DNA of 34,747 bases from Chloroflexota bacterium. Its GTDB lineage: Bacteria; Chloroflexota; Dehalococcoidia; JACQUA01. The stretch lies in NCBI GenBank assembly GCA_016210565.1, contig JACQUA010000249.1, positions 1 through 34,747 of the forward strand, given 5' to 3'. The position numbers and the translations under genes are program-made. How positions within the stretch are numbered: the stretch's first letter is position 1; every line of letters starts with the position of its first letter. The notes under the pieces were generated by a model. It had not been told where the DNA came from. It saw nothing but the letters and a program-made list of their open reading frames with translations, and did no database searches. Of the stretch, positions 16,325 to 23,964 are shown in pieces.

Positions 16325-17497
16325 TTACTTCTTTGCGTTGAACTCGTCAATAATGTCTTTGGCTACTTTCTGCATCTGCAACTGAAATAAGATAAACTCC
16401 TCCGAGTCCCAGAACAGCTTCATGTCCGGCCTGGGTACGAAAACAGGGTTGACCCATTCTGTGGGCACGTCAACTCTGCGGCTGGGATTGCTGACGCTCT
16501 TCGATAAAGTCGTTTGTCCTTCCTTTGAAAGGAGCCAGTTGAGGAATACGACTCCGGCATTGGGATGCGCCATGCGGGCCGCCACGGCCAGACCGCTGGA
16601 TGCTCCCGTGGTGATCATCACGCCTTCTCTGGGAAAGGCGATTTCTATGGGCGCCTTCAAATCAAGGAAATTGGCCACGACGGCTGAATTGGGAGCTATG
16701 GCGATAGGATACTTCCCGCGAGCAACGTTTTCTACCAGAAGCCGCTGGTCTCTCAAGAGCAGGACGTCCAGTCTCAGTAGCTGGCGGAGGTAGTCCTTGG
16801 CCTCTTCCATGTTCCAGATAATCTGGGCCAGAGAACCCATCAAGCCGTTACCCGCGCCCGACACGGATGGGTCTTCCATGATCATCTTGCCCCTGTACCT
16901 GGGATTGAGAACGTCTTTATAGCTCGTGATTTCCCCTTTACCCACCATATCTATGTTGTAGACGAAGCGGTGCTGTATGCTGTATATCATGCTCAGCGCC
17001 TTCTTGTCCTTATCGAGGAATGGCAACCGCTGGTTCAACCAGGCATTGGTATCGAGCACCTCGGGGAGGATCAACAGGGGCTCGATGGCAGTGGAAATAC
17101 CGGGATCCCTCAGGGAGAACAGGGTCGTGCTGCCGCCCCCGAAAAGGTCCGCATAGAACAGTCCTGCCCTGTGTTCCGCGCTGGCTTTGGCCAGCATCTG
17201 CGGCCCGCCGGTAAAGGGAGTGAATTCGGCGTCGATTCCATATCTGGCCTTGAAGGCCTGGGTGAGCGCCGTCCTGGCCTCGGCCGACCAGCCGGCGTAA
17301 ATGGTAACTACCCCCTCCTTCCTGGCCTCGGCCAGGATGTTGTCCCACCTCTGCTGCCAGCCTGCCACCACGGGGACGGCGGAGGGCGCCTCTTTGTCCG
17401 GTGCCGGGGTCGCGGCGGGCGTCTCCCCGGGGGCGCAGGCGCCGAGGGCCAGCGCCGCTACAACAAAGAACGCCATTGACCATAATGCCTTCTTCAC
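16325..17497 (-). CDS. Lipoprotein substrate-binding protein 6 (COG1840-type ABC receptor)
   Basis: A 390-residue receptor, GTG start at 17497 with GGAGGT at 17503-17508. The signal peptide MKKALWSMAFFVVAALALGAC has an LGAC lipobox (Cys21); a short Pro/Ala linker and GWQQRWDNILAEARKEG follow. Landmarks: FGGGSTTLFSLRDPG, VLNPRYRGK, HPNAGVVFLNWLLSKEGQTT. It is a tandem paralogue of SBP 5. The central ligand-contact region differs (NTGMITKGEIT versus NIDMVGKGEIT), which could mean a different ligand. It is separated from the upstream CapA-like gene by a 336-base repeat-filled gap, so it may head its own transcript. Confidence 0.92.
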   Translation of the reverse strand: MKKALWSMAFFVVAALALGACAPGETPAATPAPDKEAPSAVPVVAGWQQRWDNILAEARKEGVVTIYAGWSAEARTALTQAFKARYGIDAEFTPFTGGPQMLAKASAEHRAGLFYADLFGGGSTTLFSLRDPGISTAIEPLLILPEVLDTNAWLNQRLPFLDKDKKALSMIYSIQHRFVYNIDMVGKGEITSYKDVLNPRYRGKMIMEDPSVSGAGNGLMGSLAQIIWNMEEAKDYLRQLLRLDVLLLRDQRLLVENVARGKYPIAIAPNSAVVANFLDLKAPIEIAFPREGVMITTGASSGLAVAARMAHPNAGVVFLNWLLSKEGQTTLSKSVSNPSRRVDVPTEWVNPVFVPRPDMKLFWDSEEFILFQLQMQKVAKDIIDEFNAKK

Positions 17498-17833
17498 TTT
17501 GTACCTCCATACAGACTAACACGGTTTCTCGCTGTCGGGTAAATTCCTAACAGCATAGCATATTTGCGCCGGCCTGCGCACTCAATCCTTTGGTGGACTG
17601 GTGTCGCAAAGCAATAACACGTAGGGTGGGTTTAGCGTCCCGATATAATCGGGACGCTAAACCACCATTCGGCCTGGTTGGCTATCGCAGCTTTGTTTTC
17701 CTTCTCTCGATGTGGTGGGTTCGCACAGCCACCCAGCTTCCCCGGCGCCCCGCTGCGCTTAACCCACCCTACGTTGCTCCCGATCTATCCGGGCCCCGCC
17801 AGCGGGTGAACACATCCCGACAAGTCGGGACCC
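17498..17833. repeat. 336-base intergenic region with nested inverted repeats
   Basis: A perfect 16-base-stem hairpin, GGTTTAGCGTCCCGAT-ata-ATCGGGACGCTAAACC, occupies 17629-17663. An outer inverted pair, CGTAGGGTGGGTT (17620-17632) and AACCCACCCTACG (17761-17773), encloses it, so the whole 17620-17773 unit resembles a small non-coding mobile element. A 'cccgacaagtcgggacccctac' unit follows and its end forms the CapA-like 5 stop codon. No gene was found. Confidence 0.75.
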
Positions 17834-18991
17834 CTACGGGAGGCTGGAGACGACAACCTCGTCGCCCTCCACGCTCAGGGCCGTCCCCAGGTCTTTGCAG
17901 AAAGGCCCGATGTAGTTCAGGACTTCGTCGAACCTGGGGTCGCTCCGGGACAGGAGTTCCGGCTCCGCCTTCTGGTTAATGAAGCCGGGCAGGAAGCTGA
18001 CTCTGTGGACTCCTTTCTTGCCGGCGACGCACCGGACCATCATCGTGTACCGTTTGTCCTTGGGCCCCTTGTAGCGGTCCCACCCCGGCTCTTCCTCGAA
18101 CTTGCGATAGGAGCTCGAAATGTTGACGGAGTGCGCGCCACCCGGAGGGGGCTTCACATGCCAGGGGGTCTCCTGGGCGAAGTTGCCCAGGCTGTAGAAG
18201 ATGGCCTTCCCTTTGTAGACCTCGATGCCTTTGATGATGTGGGCGTGGTGCCCGACGATGAGGTCCGCCCCGGCGTCAATGGCCCGGTGCCCCACTGTGG
18301 GCTGGTACATGGCCAGCATCCCGGGGACGAAGTGTATCCCCCAGTGCATGACCACCACCACGACGTCGACCTGTTTGCGGAGATTGCGGATAGCTTCTTC
18401 CATGGCCAGGACGTCGCCTTCCAGCGGGATGCTGATTACCTTCGGCGGCGTGCCGGCCTGGTATTCCTGGGCCTCGTAGTAGGTCGAAACGCGAATGGGA
18501 TTGCAGCCGGCTTTTCCCTCCCTGGCCTCGTACTCTGCGGGCAGGACCATGTTGTAAGCCAGAAACCCTATCTTGATCCCTTTCCGCTCGACAATCGCGG
18601 GTTGCCTGGCTTCGGCGAGGTCCTTGCCCGCACCGATGGGCAACAGGTTGGCCTTCCGCAGCACCTCAACAGTTTCGATCAGCGAATCGGGGCCGTAATC
18701 GAAGCAGTGATTGCTGGCGTGGGACACGACTTTGAAGCCAGCGGATACCAGACATTTCACGTTATCGGGATGGTTCCTCCCGTACCAGGTAGGGAAGTCG
18801 CGGTACTGGAGGCAACCTTTGGTGGAGAGATTGGTCTCCAGTTGGCAGACAGCCACGTCGGCTTCCTTGATCTTCCCGCTGACCTTCTCCATCAGGGATT
18901 CGGGCGGCTCCCCCGCCTCCACCCGCCGGGGAAAGACATCCCCCACGGCATGAATCAGAACGGTGTCTTTTGAGCTCGCCTGGTCACTCAT
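17834..18991 (-). CDS. CapA-like metallophosphatase 5 (long subtype)
   Basis: A 385-residue PF09587 protein of the long subtype. Motifs: GD (17-18), QLE (50-52), PTWYGRNHPDNV (67-78), HASNHCFDYGP (91-101), MHWG (215-218), GHHAH (247-251) and YSLGNF (266-271). The ATG start at 18991 has GAGGAGA just upstream. There is no signal peptide. It is very like copy 7, sharing LQYRDFPTWYGR and the GG-H-NISSSYRK insert after SLGNF; the two flank the divergent copy 6. The TAG stop is supplied by a repeat. It is probably a cytoplasmic metal-dependent hydrolase. Confidence 0.93.
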   Translation of the reverse strand: MSDQASSKDTVLIHAVGDVFPRRVEAGEPPESLMEKVSGKIKEADVAVCQLETNLSTKGCLQYRDFPTWYGRNHPDNVKCLVSAGFKVVSHASNHCFDYGPDSLIETVEVLRKANLLPIGAGKDLAEARQPAIVERKGIKIGFLAYNMVLPAEYEAREGKAGCNPIRVSTYYEAQEYQAGTPPKVISIPLEGDVLAMEEAIRNLRKQVDVVVVVMHWGIHFVPGMLAMYQPTVGHRAIDAGADLIVGHHAHIIKGIEVYKGKAIFYSLGNFAQETPWHVKPPPGGAHSVNISSSYRKFEEEPGWDRYKGPKDKRYTMMVRCVAGKKGVHRVSFLPGFINQKAEPELLSRSDPRFDEVLNYIGPFCKDLGTALSVEGDEVVVSSLP

Positions 18992-19147
18992 TGTCTCTCC
19001 TCAAGAATTGTCCGCAAATAAGTTGAACAATAAACCACGAGATTAACACAAGATTTTCAAGGGATTTGCTTACTGACAACCTTCCTCTTCAAATCTGGTG
19101 TTCATCTCGTGACATCTTGTGGTTCCGCCTGTAAAAGCGCCCGCAAT
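18992..19147. repeat. Intergenic inverted repeat, AT-richer than its surroundings
   Basis: Bases 19032-19057 (aaccacgagattaacacaag...) pair imperfectly with 19095-19125 (...tctcgtgacatcttgtggtt). The gap also holds the ribosome site for CapA-like gene 5. Confidence 0.6.
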
Positions 19148-20266
19148 TTACCCTGTGGTCACCACCACCTCGTCGCCGTCGACCTGAAAGCCCGTCTTGA
19201 AATCATCAGATATGTCCTTCACATATTGTACAACCTCTTCGAAGCGAGGGTCTCTCTCCCGTTGGACCACCGGCTGGGCCTGCCCGTTGATGTAGGCCGG
19301 CAGGAAAGAGACGCGCTCGATCCTCTTATTTCGAATTACGATTTTGGCCACGACGGTGCGGCGGGTGTCCGGGGGATAGGCGTACCTCGGATAAGCCGGG
19401 TCGATTTCCCACCGGTACATGTGCCGCAGGCGCTGCTTCAACCACTGCTCCTCCGGCGCTTCCATCCCGAAGTTACACAGACTGTAGAATATCACCTTGC
19501 CCCTGTAAACCTCGATGCCCTTAAGAATATGGGCATGGTGGCCGAGAATGAGGTCGGCGCCGGCATCGATGGCCGCGTGGCCGATAATGGGCTGATACTG
19601 GGCGATAACCTTTGAAATCAGATGTATCCCCCAGTGAAGGGAAAGGACCACGATGTCGGCCGCGGCCTTCGCTTTGCGGACGTTGTCCAGCAGTGGCTTG
19701 AGATCGTCCGCGTTAGGAAAGGTTATGATTCTTGGCGGGGTCCCTGCCTGGTATTCCTGGGCCTCGTAGAAAGTGGATATCCTGACACTGGCCACCCCGG
19801 CCTTGTCCTCGGTTGCCTCATGCCCCGGGGGTGTGACGCAACTGTACCCCAGGAAAGCGATCCTGGTCCCCTTGCAATCGAACGTTGCCGGCTCCGTCGC
19901 CTGTGCTACGTTCCTGCCCGTGCCGATGGCTTTGATGCCGTTCCGTTGCAGCACCTCGATGGTATCGAGAAGTCCTTCGGCGCCCCAGTCCGTCGCCTTG
20001 TTGCCGGCCACTGAAATCACATCGCAGCCCATATAGGTGAAAGCCTCGACGTTACCCGGCGGCACCCTGATGCTGGCGCTGCCGGTCATCTGCAGACAGC
20101 CGCGGTCAGACAGTATCCGTTCGAGTTGCCCGAAGGTGATGTCGGCGCTCCGCATAAGCTCTGCGCTGGGTTCGAAAATGGTCTTTGGGTCCGGCCGGTA
20201 AGGGCCCATATCGCCCACCGCCAGGATGGTTACGGTGCTCTTTTCCCCGGTGTATTTTGTGCTCAA
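19148..20266 (-). CDS. CapA-like metallophosphatase 6 (short subtype, altered active site)
   Basis: A 372-residue PF09587 protein related to copies 1 and 2. The TTG start at 20266 has AGGAGG upstream. Motifs: GD (18-19), QLE (47-49), LHWG (210-213) and GHHAH (242-246) are intact. The normally invariant Asn-His pair reads Asn-Lys (GNK, 88-90; codons AAC AAG), and the SLGNF signature reads SLCNF (262-266). In calcineurin-like phosphoesterases that His is the residue that assists phosphate hydrolysis, so activity may be lost or changed. The reading frame is otherwise intact, full length and without stops, which argues that the gene is still under selection. It is sandwiched between the long-subtype copies 5 and 7. 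Confidence 0.9.
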   Translation of the reverse strand: MSTKYTGEKSTVTILAVGDMGPYRPDPKTIFEPSAELMRSADITFGQLERILSDRGCLQMTGSASIRVPPGNVEAFTYMGCDVISVAGNKATDWGAEGLLDTIEVLQRNGIKAIGTGRNVAQATEPATFDCKGTRIAFLGYSCVTPPGHEATEDKAGVASVRISTFYEAQEYQAGTPPRIITFPNADDLKPLLDNVRKAKAAADIVVLSLHWGIHLISKVIAQYQPIIGHAAIDAGADLILGHHAHILKGIEVYRGKVIFYSLCNFGMEAPEEQWLKQRLRHMYRWEIDPAYPRYAYPPDTRRTVVAKIVIRNKRIERVSFLPAYINGQAQPVVQRERDPRFEEVVQYVKDISDDFKTGFQVDGDEVVVTTG

Positions 20267-20289
20267 GAACGTTGCCTCCTGATTGCTCA

Positions 20290-20483
20290 GAGAATGTCAC
20301 CCTGTCCCGACACGTCGGGACTCTCGGAACGGAGCGTGCTCCGTTTCGGAGAGCCGGAGTCCTGAGCGAAGCGAAGGACCAGGCGAAGGGCCTTTTGCCC
20401 CCACCCTCGAAACAGCTCGTCCTGAGCGAAGCGAAGGATTCTTCGACTCCGACTCGCTTGCGCTCGTGTTCGCTCAGAATGAC
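20290..20483. repeat. 'ctgagcgaagcgaagg' interspersed repeat block
   Basis: It holds two 'gtcctgagcgaagcgaagg' units, a CCCGACACGTCGGG palindrome (20305-20320), and ends in 'gttcgctcagaatgacatt'. It fills the gap between CapA-like genes 7 and 6. Confidence 0.8.
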
Positions 20484-20485
20484 AT

Positions 20486-21643
20486 TCACCCCGCTCCACA
20501 GACAACCACCTCGTCTCCTTCTACGGTCAGGACGGCGCCGAGCTCTTTGCAAAAGGGCTGAATGTAGCCCACGACTTCTTTGAACCTGGGATCGCCGGCA
20601 GACAGGAACTCCGGCTCGGCGCGCTGGTTGACCCAGCCGGGCAGGAAAGAAACTCTCCGGATGCCGCCTTTGTCCGCCACGCATTTCGCCATCATGGTAT
20701 ACCGCTTATCGGAAGACCCTTTGTAACGCTCCCAGCCTGGCTCCTCCTGCCATTTTCGGTAGCTGCTCGAAATGTTGGTGGCATGCATCCCGCCGGGAGG
20801 GGGTTTCTGATGCCAGGGAGTTTCCTGGGCGAAGTTTCCCAGGCTGTAGAAAATAGCTTTGCCCTTATACAGCTCTATCCCCTTGACGATATGGGCGTGA
20901 TGCCCGACGATGAGGTCGGCTCCGGCGTCGATGGCCCGGTGGCCCACCGTGGGCTGGTACATGGCCAGCATCCCCGGCAGGAAATGGATGCCCCAGTGCA
21001 TGGAGACCACCAGAACGTCAACCTTCCCCCGCAAGCTGCGGACGTCCTCTTCCATGGCCCGGACGTCGTCTTCCCTGGGGACCGTTATCGTCCTGGGAGG
21101 CGTCCCCGCCTGGTACTCCTGGGCCTCGTAGTAAGTCGAAACCCGGAGGGGGGCGCAGCCGGCTTTGCCCTCCCTGGCTTCATACTCGGCCGGCAGCACC
21201 GAGGCGTAGGCCAGAAACCCCACCTTGACTCCCCGGCACTCCATTATGGCTGGTTTTCTGGCCTCGGCGATGTCCTTTCCGGCGCCCACCACCTGGATGC
21301 CGTTCGCACGGACCAGTTCGATGGAATCCACCAGGGCCTCGGGACCATAATCAAACGAATGGTTGCTGGCATGGGAAAGGACGTTGAACCCACCAAAGAC
21401 CAGCGTCTTCACGTTGTCAGGATGGACCCGCCCGTACCAGGTAGGGAAGTCCCGGTACTGGAGACAGCCCCTGGTGGAAAAGCTCCTTTCGAGTTGACAG
21501 AAACGTATGTCCGCCTCTTTGATCTTCTTCTGCGCCATGGCCAGAAGGGATTCCGGAGGCTCCCCGTATTCGATACGCCTGGGGCCGACATCGCCCACGG
21601 CGTGGATGGTTACGGTCCCATCCAGGTTAGTTCCGGTTGGCAT
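20486..21643 (-). CDS. CapA-like metallophosphatase 7 (long subtype)
   Basis: A 385-residue PF09587 protein. The ATG at 21643 has AGGAGGAG upstream; the longer frame to 21778 is repeat-derived and rejected. Motifs: GD (17-18), QLE (50-52), PTWYGRVHPDNV (67-78), SNH (93-95), MHWG, GHHAH and SLGNF, all in the usual order and spacing. In this copy the SNHC of its siblings is SNHS. It lies downstream of tctB, 167 bases away across a repeat. There is no export signal. It is probably a soluble phosphoesterase. Confidence 0.93.
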   Translation of the reverse strand: MPTGTNLDGTVTIHAVGDVGPRRIEYGEPPESLLAMAQKKIKEADIRFCQLERSFSTRGCLQYRDFPTWYGRVHPDNVKTLVFGGFNVLSHASNHSFDYGPEALVDSIELVRANGIQVVGAGKDIAEARKPAIMECRGVKVGFLAYASVLPAEYEAREGKAGCAPLRVSTYYEAQEYQAGTPPRTITVPREDDVRAMEEDVRSLRGKVDVLVVSMHWGIHFLPGMLAMYQPTVGHRAIDAGADLIVGHHAHIVKGIELYKGKAIFYSLGNFAQETPWHQKPPPGGMHATNISSSYRKWQEEPGWERYKGSSDKRYTMMAKCVADKGGIRRVSFLPGWVNQRAEPEFLSAGDPRFKEVVGYIQPFCKELGAVLTVEGDEVVVCGAG

Positions 21644-21662
21644 GGCTCCTCCTGAGTCCGAA

Positions 21663-21760
21663 CCGTAGGGGCAGACCCGCGTGTCTGCCCGCCGGCGGGC
21701 GAACACACTCCGCTCTGCGAGAGTCCCGATGCGTCGGGACGGGTTCGCCCCTACGGTTGT
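21663..21760. repeat. 'ccgtaggggcagaccc...gggttcgcccctacgg' inverted repeat block
   Basis: The outer arms CCGTAGGGGC and GCCCCTACGG enclose a GTCTGCCCGCCGGCGGGC palindrome and CCCGATGCGTCGGG. It is a relative of the blocks at 3345-3410 and 23830-23955. Confidence 0.75.
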
Positions 21761-21810
21761 CGGACGATGCTCGTTCATTTTGCACTTTGATATTTGAATT
21801 CACGGATCGT

Positions 21811-22272
21811 TCACATTAGCCATCGCTGTATCAGGCTGTCGGGCCAGGGAATGTGGACTATGTAATCGAAGATTATCCAGATGAAAAGAGACAGCGCCCC
21901 GCTGTAAACCAGGCAAAACAGCCATTTCTCCCGCCCCCAGAACATCAGATACAGGAACACAAAAAGAAACAACGAAATGGGGAAACTGCCCACCCAGATG
22001 CCCAGGAACAGGGCGAAGATCCAGCAATACAACCTGAAAGCCTGTCTGAACGTGGCCGGTCTTTCTGCCGCGAGTTCCGGCGCTTCTTTCCCGGGCCGCG
22101 CGCGGCGGCGCAGGACAAACAGAATTTGGGCGAAGGTAAACAGGACTCCCGCTCCCGCCACAAACGAAGGGAACCAGCGGGCGCGCACCGGCCATGCCTG
22201 AGCGCTGATTATGACAAAGGCAAAGACCAGCAAGGCCGAGATTTCAAAGGCAAGGCTCTTCAGCAGTCGCAT
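21811..22272 (-). CDS. tctB: TctB-like small membrane subunit of tripartite tricarboxylate transporter
   Basis: A 153-residue membrane protein with about four hydrophobic segments (roughly 8-28, 38-54, 84-112, 118-143), the usual size and topology of TctB/DUF1468 subunits. Its start lies three bases after the TctA stop, so it is co-translated with tctA. TctB is poorly conserved in sequence, so the call rests on size, hydrophobicity and position. It forms the small membrane part of the secondary transporter with TctA. Confidence 0.85.
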   Translation of the reverse strand: MRLLKSLAFEISALLVFAFVIISAQAWPVRARWFPSFVAGAGVLFTFAQILFVLRRRARPGKEAPELAAERPATFRQAFRLYCWIFALFLGIWVGSFPISLFLFVFLYLMFWGREKWLFCLVYSGALSLFIWIIFDYIVHIPWPDSLIQRWLM

Positions 22273-22275
22273 CTT

Positions 22276-23757
22276 TTATTTTTTCTTCCTCGCCCTTCGC
22301 TCCATCAAACCCGGCGCAAATACTGCAACCAGGGTCACCAGGAACAGGATTATGACCCACGGCCGGGTAACCCATTCTGCGCCATGTACCTGGTTGGAAA
22401 CGAAGAAGTATTTGGCGGTCAAGGGGCCGAGGACAAACGCCAGAATAAGGGCGGGGCGGGGGTAGCGCAGGCGCTTCATCACCAGCCCCAGCGCCCCAAA
22501 CACCATGAGAAGGACCAAATCCACGATATTATACCTGAGCGTGAACACCCCGACGAAAACGAACACGATAATGAGAGGGACCAAGCGGTGCGCCTGCACG
22601 ATGGATGCCTTGGCTATCCACTTGGCGGCGACCAGGCAAACCCCGGTGGCGGCCAGGTTGGCCAGAGCCAGGCTCCACACTATGGTGAAAGTGACATCCA
22701 GTTGTTTGGTAAGCATTGCCGGGCCGGGGACGAGGCCGAGTATGGTAAAGGCGGCGAGCACGAGGGCCATGGAACCACTGCCCGGGACTCCGAAGGCTAT
22801 GGTCGGGATCAGGTCACCGGCCCGGCAAGCGTTGTTGGCGCACTCGGCAGCCACCACCCCGCGCGGGTCGCCTTTGCCGAAGTTTTCCTTGCCCTTTTCG
22901 GTCTGGACCGCGTGGCCGTAAGCCATCCAGTCGGCGGCGCTGGCGCCCAGTCCGGGCAGAAAGCCGACCCACACGCCGATGCTGCTGCACCTGATCAAGA
23001 GGAACCAGTGCCGGAAGGTATCTTTGATCCCGGTCCAAATGCCCCGGTAGAGACGACAGTCGATGGCGGCCGAACCGGCGTCTATGTTGCTGCGTCCCAT
23101 GTCCACCAGCTCCGGGATGGCAAAAAGCCCGGTGGCCACAGCTACCAGGGGGACCCCGTCCAGGAGAAAGGGCTGGTCGAAAGTCCATCGCAGGACCCCT
23201 GTTTGATCGTCGGTTCCTATCATGGCCAGCACCAGACCGAGGGAGGCGGCGATAAACCCTTTATAGACCGGCTTGCCGCCAACGGCCGCCAGCATGCTTA
23301 TCCCCATCAGGGTCAACATGAAGTATTCGGCCACGCCGAACATCAGCACCAGCGGCCTGAGGACCGGCAGAGACAAAGCCAGGACCAGGGCGCCGAATAG
23401 GCCGCCCAGAGCGGAGGCGCTGAAGGCGATGCCCAACGCCCGTCCGGCCTCCCCCCGCTTTGTCATTGGGTAGCCATCCACCACCGTGGCCGCCGCGCCA
23501 GCCGACCCGGGGACGCTGAACAGTATGGCGGGAATGGAATCTCCCGTGAAGTCCGCGGCCAGCATCCCGATGATCAGCGGTATCGCCGCATAAGGGCCCA
23601 GGGTGTAGGTGAAGGGAAGAAGGATGGCAAGACCGGCCAGGCCTCCGATTCCGGGCAGGGCGCCTATTACCAGCCCCATGAGCACTCCGGCAACCAGGAG
23701 CAGCAGGTGGAAAGGGCTAAAAATGGTAACCAGCGCCTGCGAGGCCGCTTCAATCAT
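22276..23757 (-). CDS. tctA: TctA large membrane subunit of tripartite tricarboxylate transporter
   Basis: A 493-residue, highly hydrophobic protein with about eleven or twelve membrane segments, matching TctA (PF01970) in length. The family signature GALPGIGG (32-39) and the GSAGAAATVVDGYPMTKRGE region (84-103) are clear. It imports di- or tricarboxylates using an ion gradient, with ligand delivered by the periplasmic TctC-type receptor. The upstream gene order tctC-tctA-tctB is complete. A 17-base tandem duplication (23759-23792) lies directly before the ATG; each unit carries an AAGGA sequence that might act as a ribosome site, though the spacing from the nearer one is long. Confidence 0.95.
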   Translation of the reverse strand: MIEAASQALVTIFSPFHLLLLVAGVLMGLVIGALPGIGGLAGLAILLPFTYTLGPYAAIPLIIGMLAADFTGDSIPAILFSVPGSAGAAATVVDGYPMTKRGEAGRALGIAFSASALGGLFGALVLALSLPVLRPLVLMFGVAEYFMLTLMGISMLAAVGGKPVYKGFIAASLGLVLAMIGTDDQTGVLRWTFDQPFLLDGVPLVAVATGLFAIPELVDMGRSNIDAGSAAIDCRLYRGIWTGIKDTFRHWFLLIRCSSIGVWVGFLPGLGASAADWMAYGHAVQTEKGKENFGKGDPRGVVAAECANNACRAGDLIPTIAFGVPGSGSMALVLAAFTILGLVPGPAMLTKQLDVTFTIVWSLALANLAATGVCLVAAKWIAKASIVQAHRLVPLIIVFVFVGVFTLRYNIVDLVLLMVFGALGLVMKRLRYPRPALILAFVLGPLTAKYFFVSNQVHGAEWVTRPWVIILFLVTLVAVFAPGLMERRARKKK

Positions 23758-23758
23758 T

Positions 23759-23792
23759 GGCTAGTCTCAATCCTTGGCTAGTCTCAATCCTT
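23759..23792. repeat. Exact 17-base tandem duplication before tctA
   Basis: Two consecutive copies of GGCTAGTCTCAATCCTT sit immediately upstream of the tctA start. On the coding strand each contains AAGGATTGAG. Confidence 0.85.
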
Positions 23793-23801
23793 GTTCTTGG
23801 G

Positions 23802-23955
23802 CCAGTGCCACAGGCGTCCCGCCTGTGTGGGCCGCGCCCGTAGGGGCGAACCCGTCCCGACAGGTCGGGACCTGCCGGTGGGCACGCGACAGGCTGGAAA
23901 GCCTGTCGTACTGGCGGGAGCCGCCGGCGGGCAGACACATGGGTCTGCCCCTACG
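23802..23955. repeat. Composite repeat block between tctC and tctA
   Basis: Successive units: CACAGGCG-tcc-CGCCTGTG (23809-23827), 'gtaggggcgaacccgtcccgacaggtcggga' (23840-23872), GACAGGC-tggaaa-GCCTGTC and 'cgggcagacacatgggtctgcccctac' (23935-23955). It interrupts the expected close spacing of a tctCA operon. Confidence 0.75.
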
Positions 23956-23964
23956 CCCACCCCA

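Noticed and set aside
21853-23400. 515-codon plus-strand frame opposite tctA/tctB
   Set aside because: It crosses two well-supported minus-strand membrane genes and is rich in Gln, His and Gly with no family features, so it is an antisense artefact.
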